A DNA stretch of 64,000 nucleotides from assembly GCF_003171515.1 (NCBI RefSeq), contig NC_089392.1:3410001-3474000 (forward strand), given 5' to 3'. This document shows positions 21,656 to 33,586 of this stretch, piece after piece. The translations under genes were made by a program, and so were the position numbers. Positions within the stretch are counted from its first letter, which is position 1. Each line of letters opens with the position of its first letter. This stretch comes from Pyrenophora tritici-repentis. Taxonomy: Eukaryota; Ascomycota; Dothideomycetes; Pleosporales; Pleosporaceae. A model generated the notes under the pieces. The model did not search any database and was not told where the DNA came from. It saw only the letters and a program-made list of their open reading frames with translations.

Positions 21656-23431
21656 ATGAAGTTCCTCAGGCCGTATCTAGCATGCGCATCCTTTGCTACA
21701 GCCACCCTCGCCGCCACATCTCCTGTCATCCACTCCAAAGCTGGTGTCTACCAAGGACGTTACCTGGAAGAGTTCGACCAAGATATTTTCCTTGGTGTCA
21801 AGTATGCGCCGAAGCCTGTACGCTTTGCTCCTGCTAAGCTAGTCGCCGATGCACCGGAGGCGCATCATGATGCTACGCAGTATGGCCTGGATTGTACAGG
21901 ATATGGCGGAGACACGAATACGCTGGTTGCTGGGAACTGGACGAAGCTCGGAGAGGACTGCTTGAACTTGAATATTGTCAAGCCGAGGACAAACCAAACT
22001 GGATTGCCGGTGTTGCTTTGGATTTATGGCGGCGGGTGGCAGCAGGGGGCTACCAGTGACCCACGGTAAGTCACTGTCTCCCAGCTCATCTTTTGGGTTA
22101 AAAACTCATGGAAGATAGGTACAACATGAGTTACATTGTCCAGCAATCGGTGCTCAACGATAAGCCCGTCATCGGCATGTCCATCAACTACCGCATGGCA
22201 GCATTCGGTTTTCTTTATAGCAAAGAGGTCGAAGAAGCGGGTTCCCAGAATTTGGGTCTAAGAGATCAGCGACTTGCCATGCAGTGGGTTCATAAACATA
22301 TCTCGTCTTTTGGTAGTGACCCGACCAAGGTAACTATCTGGGGCGAGTCTGCGGGCGCATACTCCGTGGGTGACCACATTGCCGCATACAACGGCGATAA
22401 TGAAGGGCTCTTCCGTGCGGCCATTCTCGAAAGCGGCAATGCCGTCGGTGCGCCTCTTAACGGAACAGACTGGTACCAGCACATGTACGATAACCTGACC
22501 CAGTCGGTCGGCTGTGCAAGCGCTACAGACACGCTACAATGTTTACGCGACGTGCCTTACGAGACCATCGCACCATACGGCTACCTGGGTCTCGAATGGT
22601 TCCACGTCATCGACGGCAGTTTCATCCCACGATATGGCCAGCAATCGTTGAAAGAAGGCAAGTTCACCAAAATCCCCCTCATCCTCGGCACCAACACCGA
22701 CGAGGGCTTCGGTGTAAACGGCGTAAACAACGATGCCGGCGCTATCAACGAACTCGTACACTCCAAGCGCTGGAATGTGAATGAGACCGTCGCAAAGAGA
22801 CTGCTGGAGCTGTACCCGAATGACCCGGCACTTGGTGAGCCGTACGGATGGGGAAACAGGACGTGGCCGCAGTATGGACTGCAATACAAGCGGTACCAGA
22901 GTATCGCCTCGGATTTGACAATGTATGCTCCGAGGAGGTTGTTGGCAGAGAGTATGAGTAAGCATGTCGACGGAGTTTATTCGTATCGGTGGGATGCGCC
23001 AAAGTTCAACAATACGCCGGATAGCATTGGTGTCAATCACTTCTCTGAGGTTAGTACAGCATCTTGCATAGACCCAGGGAGACGCGTAACGGCTAACAAC
23101 TGCGGCAGATACCCTTCGTCTTCGGCAACAAGGAGCAGCAGCTCACCCCGCTGGGAAACACCCCGGAGAATATTGCGCTCTCGAAACTCGTCATGAGGAT
23201 GTGGACGGCGTTTGCCTACGATCTTGATCCGAACGGGCATGGAGGTGAGTGAACGGTTAGCTTGACACGTTAACAGCGCGCTGACACAAAGAGATAGTCC
23301 CTCAAACACCCATGTGGCCAAGCTACGCAAGTAACGCGACGAACTTTGTTTTTCGGAAAGACGTGAGCTATATTGAGGCGGACGATGATCGGGAGACAGG
23401 CGTGGAGTACATCAACAACTTGGTCCGATAA
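21656..23431 (+). CDS. Secreted type-B carboxylesterase/lipase
   Basis: Exons 21656-22065, 22119-23049, 23109-23244 and 23298-23431 give 536 aa, with introns of 53, 59 and 53 nt. A signal peptide (MKFLRPYLACASFATATLA) is followed by the carboxylesterase fold: KYAPKPVRF, EDCLNLNIVKP, the oxyanion segment WIYGGGWQQGA, and the nucleophile elbow GESAGAYS with catalytic Ser at residue 214. The acid is in LGTNTDEGF and the catalytic His in GVNHFSE, just before the last-but-one intron. Several N-glycosylation sites fit an extracellular enzyme. It hydrolyses esters; the natural substrate cannot be inferred. The gene is intact. Confidence 0.92.
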
Positions 23432-23696
23432 GGAAACTTCTGTAGACTTCCACTATATCTGTTAGACGCAATAAGATTACTAGCTAGATGTGATAGCCCG
23501 CCTGCAATTTAAAGTTACATTCGTGCTATCACCGTGCACAGCTTCCACTTGGGCTGAACACGACTGCATCAGTCCCTTCCAGTTTGCATACACCCCCACC
23601 ATTAAGCATCATGAAGCCGCTATTGAGAAAGAAAAACAGTACCATTCGTTGGATAGAATTACCGAAAGATTGCTCAACTACGTGTGATATCTAAAG

Positions 23697-24851
23697 TCAA
23701 GGTATATGCTCTGATTGTGCAGCCATATCCGAGAGCCACTCTTTTTCATGTTTTGTGTAGAGATCTTCGTCATCGGCATACAGTCTTCGCGTCAATGTTG
23801 GTAGGGATGAATCGGTAGATTCGAGGAACAGGACAAGCCTTGGGAACTTTGACGTAGACCAAACGCCACGCTTTCCCCTAGGTGAAGAAAAATAAAACCA
23901 ACTATTTTCAGCAAGGTTTCGTCGCATCCGTCTCGCTTCAATTCCTCGCCATTGATCGATTGTCGAAGCAAGGTACTGTTTTATTACGTCCAAAATATTG
24001 CTGACACGAAAGCCGTCTGCGCGACACACCCTCGCGACTGGCTTTAGTGGCCATGAAGCTCTGTAGATACCTATGGCCTTGCAAGGTCGTTGTGTCAGGA
24101 ACATGGTATCAAATAGATCTTTGAGGTCTGGCAGTGAAGGTAATAATGGCCAGCGGCTTGGTGGGCATGCTTTGTTGATGAGCGTATGATACAAGTCAAA
24201 TGTGGATAGCGAAAGCTCCTCGGCTTGTGTTAAGTAGGCCGGAACACAAATTCTCTGCCATATTTCGGGTTCCGGTGGATTTTCTCGTGAAATGCTTTCC
24301 ATCCTGTCATGTGTCTCAGCGAGCTCGTGGCTTGAAGGCTGTAGCCACGAAAGGCTGCGTTCGATGATCTGCCCATGTTCAACGGGTGGAAATGGATGCG
24401 GTGTGCGGTAATGAGTTTTGAATATCACCATTAAGGTGTCTCTCCAACGTTTTGATACATTCCATGCCATGTGCTGTGTGCTTGGTGCGGCTTTGCAGAG
24501 GATGTTCTCTAACAGTTCATTAATATTTAGAACACGATGGGGACATCCAGAATGACGGGCAGGCTCGACTGAAGGTCTAATAGATGATGTGTGTCACTCC
24601 CACTCCGCTTATTTCGCGTATATGTGCTCGGTCGTAGAGATCTGCATGTCGACTCGAGTATGAGTCGGTCACATCCTCGTCGAGTACTTAAGGATCAGAA
24701 CGTCCTCAGGATGGTACTTGGTGGGGTCGGCATGCTTGATGTCGTCTATGAGCAAGAGCCTATCGCTGCCGGTTATGGTGAAATAGACCTGAGGGCAAGA
24801 ATATGGAATTTTGAAATAAATGACGAAGCGCTGCGCGCAATATATTGACAA
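23697..24851 (-). pseudogene. F-box-like family, copy A (degraded)
   Basis: One minus-strand frame runs from an N-terminal remnant (YHPEDVLILKYS, ending at a TGA at 24669-24671) through two more in-frame stops near 24600 into a long open part, 24590 to 23697. That part has the F-box-like helix HRVLNINELLENIL..MAWNVSKRWRDTL, then MFLTQRPCKAIGIY and the C-terminal FPRLVLFLEST..YADDEDLY..EWLSDM. The W-DLSQ-x-x-FNPY block, about 50 residues in other copies, is missing: PSLPDL runs straight into KDLFDTMFLTQ, an in-frame deletion. The first ATG of the long part (24470, 257 aa) lies inside the F-box-like helix. It could still be expressed as a truncated protein, but it is probably a pseudogene. F-box proteins choose substrates for SCF ubiquitin ligases; that role is family inference only. 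Confidence 0.7.
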
Positions 24852-25615
24852 GTGCAGGGTAGAACGTGACCTTGGAGCCTAGATTAAATCTTATGACTCG
24901 CGCGTAAGCACGGGCCCGATTACGTCATTAGCCTTATCGTTAGCACCGAGAGCCGACGCAGCAACCACGAAACATCGACCTCCCAGATAATGACTTTCGG
25001 CAGCAATTGGAACACGCGATAAGTCGATGCTGATACCAAAGTGCACTTCGAGGCGGGGCACCGGAAGAGGACCTAAGGCAGAATCACAGTATTCGGTATG
25101 TTATATGCTCGGTCTGGTTCCCTACCGGAGCGTGAGCGCACCTCTGCCCAGAATCGCAGCGGCAGTCCTACTTCGTGAGCGATTCCAGAAGGCGCGGATT
25201 CGGGAACTCACGAGAGCGGGGATGGTACTATACAGGGTATCCATGACCACGGTTCCGATTTTCCGATTCCATCTCCAACGCGGGCACAGATCACAGCTGG
25301 ATGCCAAAGTCTAGGCACTTTGTAGTTGAATCCCCACAGATTGCTTCCGTTTCGCAGGTTGATGCAAGGGTTTACCCCGTTCATAGCAAACTCCACGCTA
25401 CCTGGGTCGTCTCGCAGGCATTCTGTTGTTAAATTGAACCCTGGTACTGATAGTGTCATTGAGTTGAGAACCAAGGTTGAAATCCAATTGAGCCAAGGCT
25501 TTATTGGACACCTAACGATACCCCATTTCTCACTGCACAAAGGAACCAGAGACCATGCTGCTTTCACAAGAGAAAATTTGCTCAGTCACGCAAGTGTTAC
25601 TAGCAATGTAGGGGC
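24852..25615. other. Stretch between copies A and B
   Basis: Open frames exist on both strands (for example 25208-25567 minus and 25326-25655 plus) but none matches the neighbouring family or any domain I know. It may hold the eroded 5' part of copy B. Confidence 0.4.
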
Positions 25616-27081
25616 TTGGGAGGCCATTTTGCTCTACTCGGGTCCAGAGTTTTAATACCGAGCCCTGAATGTGTCCTAAAGGTGGCGCGAAATCATTCTT
25701 GGATACTCTATCTGGAATGTCCGAAAGAGCCTTCCTGTGCCGCTGTCCAGTATGGTGACCGTATCAAGAAGCGCTTTCGCATCTCAAGGCCCACTACCGA
25801 ATTCTTGCTCAGGGAAAATATCGTACTTCGGATTGCAGCCCTAGATCCATTAGTACATATATTGGATTCGTTTCCCGCCTCCAGCGCTCCAGTCGAAGCT
25901 CGTCGGGATCTTCCAAACCAGGCCATGGGAGTCATTGCCCCCGCGGAACAGGCTGCAGTGATCGTATTGAGGTTGGTGTTGCAGCCTGGAAGCGTAGATG
26001 CGCAAAGGTTCAAACAAAAGCAGGGCCGACTTTGGCTAGGTCTAAGCCAGTTAAACTTCAACCCCTATCTGGTGGCTATCCTGCCAAGCCACATGAAGCA
26101 GCATCTAGACCATTGTGTGATTGGGCTTCAGCCCATTAAGAATGCCAGCATCATGAGCCCTATGGCGCGTTCAGAAATATTTATGGATGCTGTCGGTTCC
26201 ATGTATGCGACAGAGCCTCCCCGCGGAGCTCTTGGATTGTACGTGGTTCTTACCGATCGAGCCCATTACTACCCGTACCAGACAGATCCTGAGTCACCCT
26301 CCGGTCCAAGGAGGTCACACCGCCTGAAGAGAATTGGAAGGATTACAAAAGACACCGGTATTACAATTAGGATACTGATGGACGGGTTTCACGGATGTAT
26401 TGGAGAAGCTGTCACACGGTGGAAAGCTGGTGTACTAGCGAGCATGGAAGCCATGAATTTCTGTCCGTGGAAGACTATGGCGGAGGAGGAGAATTTCTGG
26501 GCGTGTATGGACGCCGGACCAAGCCCACAGTTGATCATGCTGCTTGAAAGCTCTGAGGGAAATGAGACGCCGATGGCGGCCAGGATGTATACCTCGACGC
26601 TCCCAGGAGAGCCATTCCATCCAGTTTTCGGAAGCCTCAACAGATGCTATGACCGTACTGCATGGCTGCGGCGCTACACAACCTGGGCTGCCGAACACAA
26701 GAAGGAGACTACTTGTGGGCCATCCTGTCTTTGCAGCACAGTCCGCAACAATCAATTAAGTGGGTCCTAGAAGGTTCAGATTGGATTGATTGATTACCGC
26801 TTTAAGCCTAGTAGTTACCTATAGGAGTTTAAGCCCTACCTAGATAGGTAAGTGGGTCTAGGAGAGTGACCGGATTGAATTGATTGTTGCGGAGTCTACT
26901 TTGCAGGAAGCACGAAGCGTACTTCATTGCCAGCAATGACGCTAGCTCAAGTCTTCAAGCTTTACACGCGCAAGTGCGTGCAATCGATGACCAGCTCGCG
27001 ATCTTTCGCGGCAAGGCCCTCATATCGCGCTTGAATTCCCGCCTCCAGCTTGCGGCACTACCACTGCCACATATTTCCTAG
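25616..27081 (+). pseudogene. F-box-like family, copy B, cut by a miniature element
   Basis: The frame is open from 25616 to a TAG at 26768-26770. It begins inside the F-box-like region (VARNHSWILYL, then VQYGDRIKK, as in copy C) and lacks an upstream ATG; the first ATG in frame is at 25925. The family blocks follow: WLGLSQLNFNPYLVAIL and MYATEPPRGALGLY. The last nine residues and the stop come from the 162-bp element at 26737-26898. Skipping the element and one copy of its target duplication, the frame continues from SCLC into RKHEAYFIASNDASSS and on to a TAG at 27079-27081, giving about 60 more residues with a helical stretch (LQALHAQVRAIDDQLAIF). The insertion thus removed the original C-terminus. 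This is the longest uninterrupted copy of the family here. Confidence 0.72.
26737..26898. mobile_element. 162-bp hAT-like miniature element, copy 1
   Basis: Its ends are inverted repeats, CACAGTCCGCAACAATCAAT at left and the complement of TAGACTCCGCAACAATCAAT at right. An exact 8-bp target duplication CTTTGCAG lies at 26729-26736 and 26899-26906. The 8-bp duplication points to hAT-type transposition. Its sequence is identical, in reverse orientation, to the copy at 47091-47252. Confidence 0.93.
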
Positions 27082-27362
27082 TTTTCACCTCGGCGTCCTT
27101 CTGTTGCGAGGATGCTTAATTTCATCGATGGGGTATATCTTAAATTGGTTGACACGCCATAATGAAGCAAGTGGGAAGGGTCTATTCGAATGTAGTACAA
27201 ATCGCTAGACAGTATTGATAACAGCAGTAGAATAGAAGTTTTTACGGCAGTCTGGTGGCTACTAGGTTCTTGTGGATCAAATCATTCATAGATCTGGTCG
27301 GCCATCGAAACTGTTTGAGATTTACAACTGTTTCCAATACACTTCTCTGGTTGAAATGATCT
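27082..27362. other. Short spacer between copies B and F
   Basis: Convergent 3' ends of copies B and F; nothing recognised. Confidence 0.4.
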
Positions 27363-28576
27363 CTAGTAGACTATAAAATCTTCCTCCCACCCATCCCTCC
27401 ATATCTTCCGATAGTCCCCGCCACAAAAAGGGTGAACCCGCCGTGCAAAAAGTGTATTCCCTATACATTCTGGCTCTTCAAAGAACAACACGAACTTAGG
27501 GAATGGCTCACATGGCACCTTGTGCTTCTACTCTCCTGTCTTTACTGCTTCAGAAGCACGCGCCTGTTTTATGAATTCCACTGCACTATTCGTCTCAGCC
27601 AGCCCGTGCTTGATGGTACGGTCAGTACTCTTCTACAGCGCGTTTAAGAACTGGTCAACTCAAATACCTTCAACATTCCAAATCTTCAGTGCAGGTCGTA
27701 GGTTCGGGGTACCATGGCTCGGGACACATACAGCTATTGTCTCGCATGGCGGCTCGGTTATAAACATTGATGACACATCTTTCGCGAGATCCATGTTGAG
27801 TAAGTGCGGGTTATAGAGGAAATGACCGTGGGAATTAGGCTTCAGATAAATCTCGCATCTGCCTAGCAGTAACTTGACCCGACTGCCCAACAACTACAGG
27901 AGGTAAGGGTTAAATTCGAACTGACTGAGGTCAAGCCATTGTCGTTTGCGGTACGTTCGATGGCCATAGTCTCGTCGAAAACAGCGTTCATGCGATATGT
28001 TGATAGTGTCGAATACCTCTTGAGATAGTAACGGGGACTGCATGATAGTGGCCGGAAAGAAAAATTTGTCAGAATCGACTTCCGCCAATTGCGAAAGAGT
28101 AGGGGCTACCCTTTCTATTTGGGCAATCTCGGCTTGCAACGGTGTGACGTATGGCTTATATGCACCTATATCCTGGCCGCGATACATGGAAGGACTAGAG
28201 CGGTGCGGTTGATATGGACGCATGAAAATCTTGACTGTATCGCGCCAAGTGTGGTTGATATTCCATGCTGCTGCTTGTACGGCTGGTGTCGCTTGTTGGA
28301 TGATTGCCTCAATAATCTCCGGTAGCTTGAGAGCTTGGTCTATGGGTCCGTTCGCCTTTGGGGGTGTCTGATGCAGACCCGCATGGTTCTTTTGTAATTC
28401 TTGAGAGGGATGAGGGACCGAACTTTTGTTGTTGATTCGGGGTCGCTAATATAGAAACTTTGGCGTGTGGCGATCATCTGGACCACTTCGACACGCCATC
28501 CTTCGTCATTACCAAGTGTGTCATTCGGAGTTATCAGGTCTGCCATCTCTGGCAGGAGCTTTACTGGTGTAGACAC
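27363..28576 (-). pseudogene. F-box-like family, copy F (degraded)
   Basis: Read on the minus strand, GWRVEVVQMIATRQSFY (the GVEEW..ARLSLY block of other copies) is followed by a frameshift near 28400. The next frame carries DQALKLPEIIEAIIQQA..AAWNINHTWRDTVKIF, the clearest F-box-like helix of the set, then WLDLSQFEFNPYLL. A TAG follows at once at 27894. The frame goes on through GRCEIYLKP and MFITEPPCETIAV, then at least three more stops, and ends with FPKFVLFFEE and a TAG at 27363-27365. At least four stops and one frameshift make this a pseudogene. Upstream of 28576 a 114-codon open frame continues to 28862 but shows no family block. Confidence 0.75.
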
Positions 28577-29421
28577 CAGCTGTTTGGTTGATTCTGAGCT
28601 CTATATGAGCTTCGAGGATTACTGTGTAGTCTTGGATGTCCTCCGAGGGGGAGATGGGTATACCCTTCCAGCGCATGTACACGTTGCGCTCCCGCACACT
28701 CCGCCCTCGCGTACCGCGAAAGGCGCCCAAGCCTTGCATATAGAGAGACGGTGCGTTTTTTAAGGAGGGAATCATGATAAAATTGCATGAGATCAAGCTA
28801 TGGGCCGGGGTAACATGTGTGATGGCATCAATCAACGATCCGAGTCGCTCTTTTGCTTGCACATGATGCGCCGGGATATAGCCACATCCAGAAACGAATC
28901 AATAGCACAGAGGAACTGTTGCACATCGTATGTGTGTATCAGGTGGCGAAGCGGGGCGGTGGCCCGCAACGTATAATGGTACATAGACAATCAGTGAAGA
29001 CCAGCGTTATCAACGAGCAGGGGTTAGAATCGGTGCACTACGCGAAACAGTCAGTTCTCTGTGTTTAATCGGGTGATGGGATGTAAGAAAAAAGGGCAAG
29101 ACAAGGAAGATGGCCCTAGAAGAATGCAGCGTCATTGAGCGTCGTTATTATGTTGAGGCCACACCTAATAAAGCACCTGCGCTAGCTGATTTTGTCACAT
29201 TGAATTCAGATAGCTATCAAGGCGGATAATTTTTGCAAGGACACCTGGGTTTTTGAACTTCTGTAAATATGGGTTGTGCCTAGGTAACATGAGGATCGAT
29301 TAGAAGCTTGCCGCTTGTTTATATATGAGACACCGATTCAGGTTCTTGAGTTCTGACTTTTGGTTGTTACCATGAAATAAACTTTTTCCACGTACTACCA
29401 ATACCATATGATTCTAATCGA
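28577..29421. other. Stretch between copies F and D
   Basis: It holds the possible eroded 5' end of copy F up to about 28862 and otherwise nothing recognisable. Confidence 0.4.
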
Positions 29422-30819
29422 TCAAGAAGTGGTGTACCACTCGCTTTCGCACCTGACATGGAATTCCTCACCACGACCAAAGACTCGGTTTACCGTCGAT
29501 CCAGAATCACTACCGGTCTGTTCCAGAAATACCATAAATTTTGGAAAGTCTTGGTCAGTCCAGGCTCGCTGCTTCTGTCCCGGGGTGGTGAAGTCGGTCC
29601 AATCCTTTTTGTCAGCCTGTCAAATATATACCTTCAAGCTATGATAGCAAGAAGGTCGACCTTTTTGTTATTCCACACTCTTCCTGGATTTTCCGCCGAA
29701 GAGTCGCAGCCCGCATTTTCCACGCCGAGACCACAACGTCGGCGTGATTCTCGAGCGCTGCAAGAAATTCACCTACGCGGATTCCCTCTCCATTACTTAT
29801 CCGAGCTACCGGCTGCAGTTCATATGCACGAGCCCCAACAGCATGAATACTCAATGCCTTACAAGGGGGTTGCGTGATGAACATTTGACCAATGAGCTCG
29901 TCAAAGTCCGCGCTTGGAAGCTGCCTTCGGATGACAAGATGTTGCGCGAACTTAGGCTGTATTGTAATTTCTCACCTACCAAGCCTTAGATCTGTACAGC
30001 CAGGGACCAGGTCCAGAAAGTAGGGGTTGATCTCAAACTGGCTCAGGTCTATCCATCGTGGACCTATATCGTTCGAGAGTGACGTAGGAAACGGCCACCT
30101 GCAGCGCTCGTAGGCATTTTGGATCGCGATACAGGCATGCTTAGATAACTTGCTAGCCTGTGTTAGTCTGCCGGGGTAGTGAACCTGCGCAAGCTTGAGA
30201 ATGCCATGGCTGCTGCTGTACACTCTAAATCGGCGACCTCATCCTCGGGGGGCTGTAACTACGTGAAGCTGCTGGAGTCTATGGATTGGCCATGTTGAAC
30301 AGGCGCGCACGGATGGCATGATCAATATTCAGATGCGAGAATGTTTCTGATCGTGTCTCGCCAAAGACTGCTCACGTTCCAGGCAGTATATTGCGCTTTG
30401 TGTGTCGCATGTCGAAGGATGGCCTCGAGCAGCTCAGGAATGCGAAGAGCGCGGTGGACAGCATGATCTGAAGCGGATGACTTTTGGACCTCTTCTGCGC
30501 TTGTTGTTTGCGTGCGTGGTGTGGTGACGCCAAATGTATATAGGCTTAGGCGCGCATCAATTGCATCCAGTGCTATACTCCGCCACTCCTCTACACCTGG
30601 TTCGAGAGATTCGCGTGGCCGCGGAGGTGGCAGTGGCCAGGGAACGCAGGGCGGAGAGTCTTGCATTCGTTCGAAGTAGCGTGCGTTTACATACATCATG
30701 CTGAATGCCCAAATATCTTCGTATTGGGAAGGAAGATCTTCATCTGGGAAGTACTTGGCGATTAGTAGGTCGTGGGGATGGTATACCAACATATCCACAA
30801 TATCCGTAGAGGAAGCCAT
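29422..30819 (-). pseudogene. F-box-like family, copy D (N-terminus intact, rest broken)
   Basis: From ATG 30819 the first 165 codons are intact and show the best N-terminus of the family: YHPHDLLIAKYFPDEDLPS, PWPLPPPRPRESLEPGVEEW, ARLSLYTF, and the F-box-like helix HRALRIPELLEAILRHA..AWNVSSLWRDTIRNIL. A TGA at 30322-30324 ends it. Further family blocks follow in other frames: WIDLSQFEINPYFLDL, a stop after LRLGR, then MFITQPPCKALSIH, then after another frame change DFPKFMVFLEQ and EWYTTS with a TGA at 29422-29424. A 165-aa product containing only the F-box-like part could still be made. A parallel intact full-length reading is not recoverable by plausible introns. Confidence 0.75.
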
Positions 30820-31716
30820 GATGGCAGATTTGATAGCATGGGGTGGTGGGCGATGACTGCGCAGATGCGTTGGCTTAAATGCTACCCGCGTACCTACTTA
30901 TGGCGGGCAGGCAGCAATGGTCACGTGTCGGATGCGTTGAGAAAGATGCCTGGGCCGTTCCACGGTTACATTGTTGGGAAGACTGCGGTATCCGCGCCGC
31001 TATCGTTGTTCCTGCATGTGAGTTTCGCTGGTAAATTTTGTTCATCGATCAGAATCTACCTAGGTACCGGTAACTTACCAGCCCGCGGGGGTCATTAGCT
31101 CGCCAAGTCAGGCTAGTCTCACGCCACTACCGACCGGGCCAGCCCGCCCTGAAGACAACAACACATTTCCTTCAGACATCTGTTCAAAATGATTTATCGG
31201 TCATAGTAGCTATGAATGGTGGAAGTCACTTGAGACTACGCGGAGCTACCTTTCTATGTTAAACTATGGGGTTTACGCATCACGATGATGCGCACGGTGA
31301 GGAGCTAACCATGTGCACCCGTAGTTTACAGTTTGAGCATGTAACGGCGGAATATAGCAGAGTGTTTCCATTAAATGTGGCATCCAGGATGCCTTGGATA
31401 CAAGATGATTGAAACCATAGAACCTTAGAAGTCATCATTTGTGGGAAGTAGCAATCGAGAAAGAGGTACACGATGCGGTAAATCTGAAGTTGATGACGGT
31501 TTCTACATCAATGTACATGGATCAATTCCCACCAGCTATATTCGATGGAGACGAGGAGAAGCTGACGTGAATCCTCAACACAGTTGATAGAATCAGCTCC
31601 AATACGTCATGCACCTCACGTCAAGGTTTGCTTCATTCGGCTTTCTAGAAATCTTGGAAGTTTGAAGACAACAAATTTATTATGAGCGTAGTGTCGCATA
31701 TGATTACATGTTGTAT
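30820..31716. other. Intergenic stretch
   Basis: 5' flank of copy D and 3' flank of the decarboxylase-like gene. No gene, repeat or RNA was recognised. Confidence 0.5.
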
Positions 31717-32711
31717 CTAATTTTTCCAAATATCAGGTGCACTAAAAGTGACAGTGGCATCCTCAAGTTTCGACGCCACATTCAGACGAGGAATACCAGG
31801 CCAGAAGTTGGGGAAATACTCATCACCCACCGCATTCGTGCTACGGCCCTCGACCACGTCCCCATCCCCTTGGTTCATGTCAACAAGTCCGAGCGTAGCG
31901 CGGTTGGACACTTGATTCGGCACGGTGGCAGCCCAGTGGTCTGTTCCTGGAAGCTCGTCGTAGCTGCCGTCGCCGGATGGCAGTGGCGGCTGAGCCAGCG
32001 TTGTGTTGACACCAAGAAGACCGTATAGGTCAGTGCTAAACGGTAGGCCGATTGGTAGGTTTGGCTTGAAGGTAGCCTGAAGCCAGGGCTTCTCCGCTGG
32101 TTTGGACTCGGAAGGGTCGCCTGTGGTATCGTGCGGGTAGACTTTGACGGTTGTTTCACCGTTGCTCTTTTCGACCCAATCGAATCGAGCTAGGTGCTTA
32201 GGGATATTCCAGTCTGCCTCCATGTTAGCAAAAGTACCATTTGGTGAACAATGCGTCCAAAATGAAACGATCGGTAGGTATAGAGAAGGTACATACTCTT
32301 TCTGCCATTCCAGCACGTATACTTTTGGCTAACGTAGATCCTGCTAACTCGAACGTTCTTCTTCTCCTCCTTCTTCCCGGAAGCATCCGTGTAGTTGTAC
32401 TTGAAGAAGCCCGGAACGATTAGAAGCTCGTCGTACGGACCGACAGGACTATCAGTGTATCGGATGATCTGTATCTGGCCAAGGATTCCAAGGTACTTTC
32501 CCTCTACAGCTGATGCATACTGCCGTTCTAGAGGTGGGAATGCTTTTGTTGGTAGGTCGGTCGAAAGGGGTACAAAAGTTACGGTGTAGACGGTGCCTTT
32601 GAGTGTCCATGGTGCAGGCGCAAGCTCGATTGGAGCTGTCGAGTTGTTGTCCCACTGTGCTGTGGACAGCGCTGCCAGCTGCAAAAGCAGAGAGGCAATG
32701 CTGAATCTCAT
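31717..32711 (-). CDS. Secreted acetoacetate-decarboxylase-like protein
   Basis: Minus-strand exons 32711-32297 and 32213-31717 (83-nt intron, GTATGT donor, CTAAC branch, GCAG acceptor) give 303 aa. The ATG at 32711 starts a signal peptide (MRFSIASLLLQLAALSTA); a longer upstream frame is rejected for that reason. The body matches the acetoacetate-decarboxylase-like beta-barrel fold found in fungi: YASAVEGKYLGILGQIQIIRY, DSPVGPYDELLIVPG, then VSRIYVSQKYTCWNGRK joined by splicing to NWNIPKHLARFDW. The classical Schiff-base lysine environment is not evident, so a decarboxylase reaction should not be assumed. Several N-glycosylation sites fit secretion. The gene appears intact inside an island of decayed genes. 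Confidence 0.78.
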
Positions 32712-33586
32712 CGTCGTAGCTGGTATCGGAAAGGTAACGATGCCGCTTACGAGCAATTAGTATAGCCAGCGATCGGGCTGTCAAGAGCAGGGTCTCGACT
32801 TCGCTGGAACTCTTCTAAGCGCTTGTTGTTTTTCGACGTTAACCACTACCGAGTAGGCGTCCTGGTTATTTATCCTTTTAGCACCACATGCTCTGTCTCT
32901 TGGACGATGTGGTAGCCAAGTTGTAGGCTATGCACCCGACGATCGCAATTAAGACTGTGGGGTAGACTAGCCCACTAAAGCCTCGCCGAGAACCTGTGGA
33001 CCGGGGACGAAAGCTATGTGTACTCAGTTGCTCGTGCATCTCGATGAGATACCCTGCTAGCACCACGGCAGCCTCTTCCGGAGTCCCTTCAACCTCAACA
33101 CGGATCCGGAAGATACGAACAGTGAAAGTTCTATGATAGGTTACTAGTCTTTTGAGGCTTGCGTAAGGCCCACTGGATCTAAGATGCGGTAGGGAAAATT
33201 TGGCGAGTCTTTGCCAAATAGAGAAGGTCCTCCGATACGTCGCTCGTATTTTCTCATCCTTGCATCGAGCCCGCTCAATTTAACATACTTGGGGGGCAAA
33301 TGGTAACTCTATTAGTCCAGCTGAACTTTTGATCTACTAGAAAATGTCTTTTTCGAATTCTCTCAAAACGTAAGATCTACGCGAAGGGATTTCTAGAATT
33401 CTATTTCAATGTAGTTAAGTTAAGTGGATAAACGGATGTGCATTAGAGCTGAAGTTGGTGATAAAAGGTTGAGTTTTCTTTTAGTCCAGGTAATACCTAT
33501 TGATTCCAGCCTGGAACCATTGTGTTCGGTTTCATACACTTACAGAAAGAGACCCGCTTTAGGGGCTCCGTATTCTATCTTCAAAG
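32712..33586. other. Divergent intergenic stretch
   Basis: Shared upstream region of the minus-strand decarboxylase-like gene and the plus-strand GMC oxidoreductase gene, about 875 bp. No strong TATA box or repeat was seen. A shared promoter is possible but unproven. Confidence 0.45.

Noticed and set aside
22543..23040. Minus-strand frames opposite the carboxylesterase gene
   Set aside because: Antisense shadows; the plus-strand gene has the catalytic triad and three good introns.
19056..23431. P450 plus carboxylesterase as a secondary-metabolite cluster
   Set aside because: No polyketide synthase, peptide synthetase, terpene synthase or dedicated regulator is nearby, and the esterase is a secreted type.
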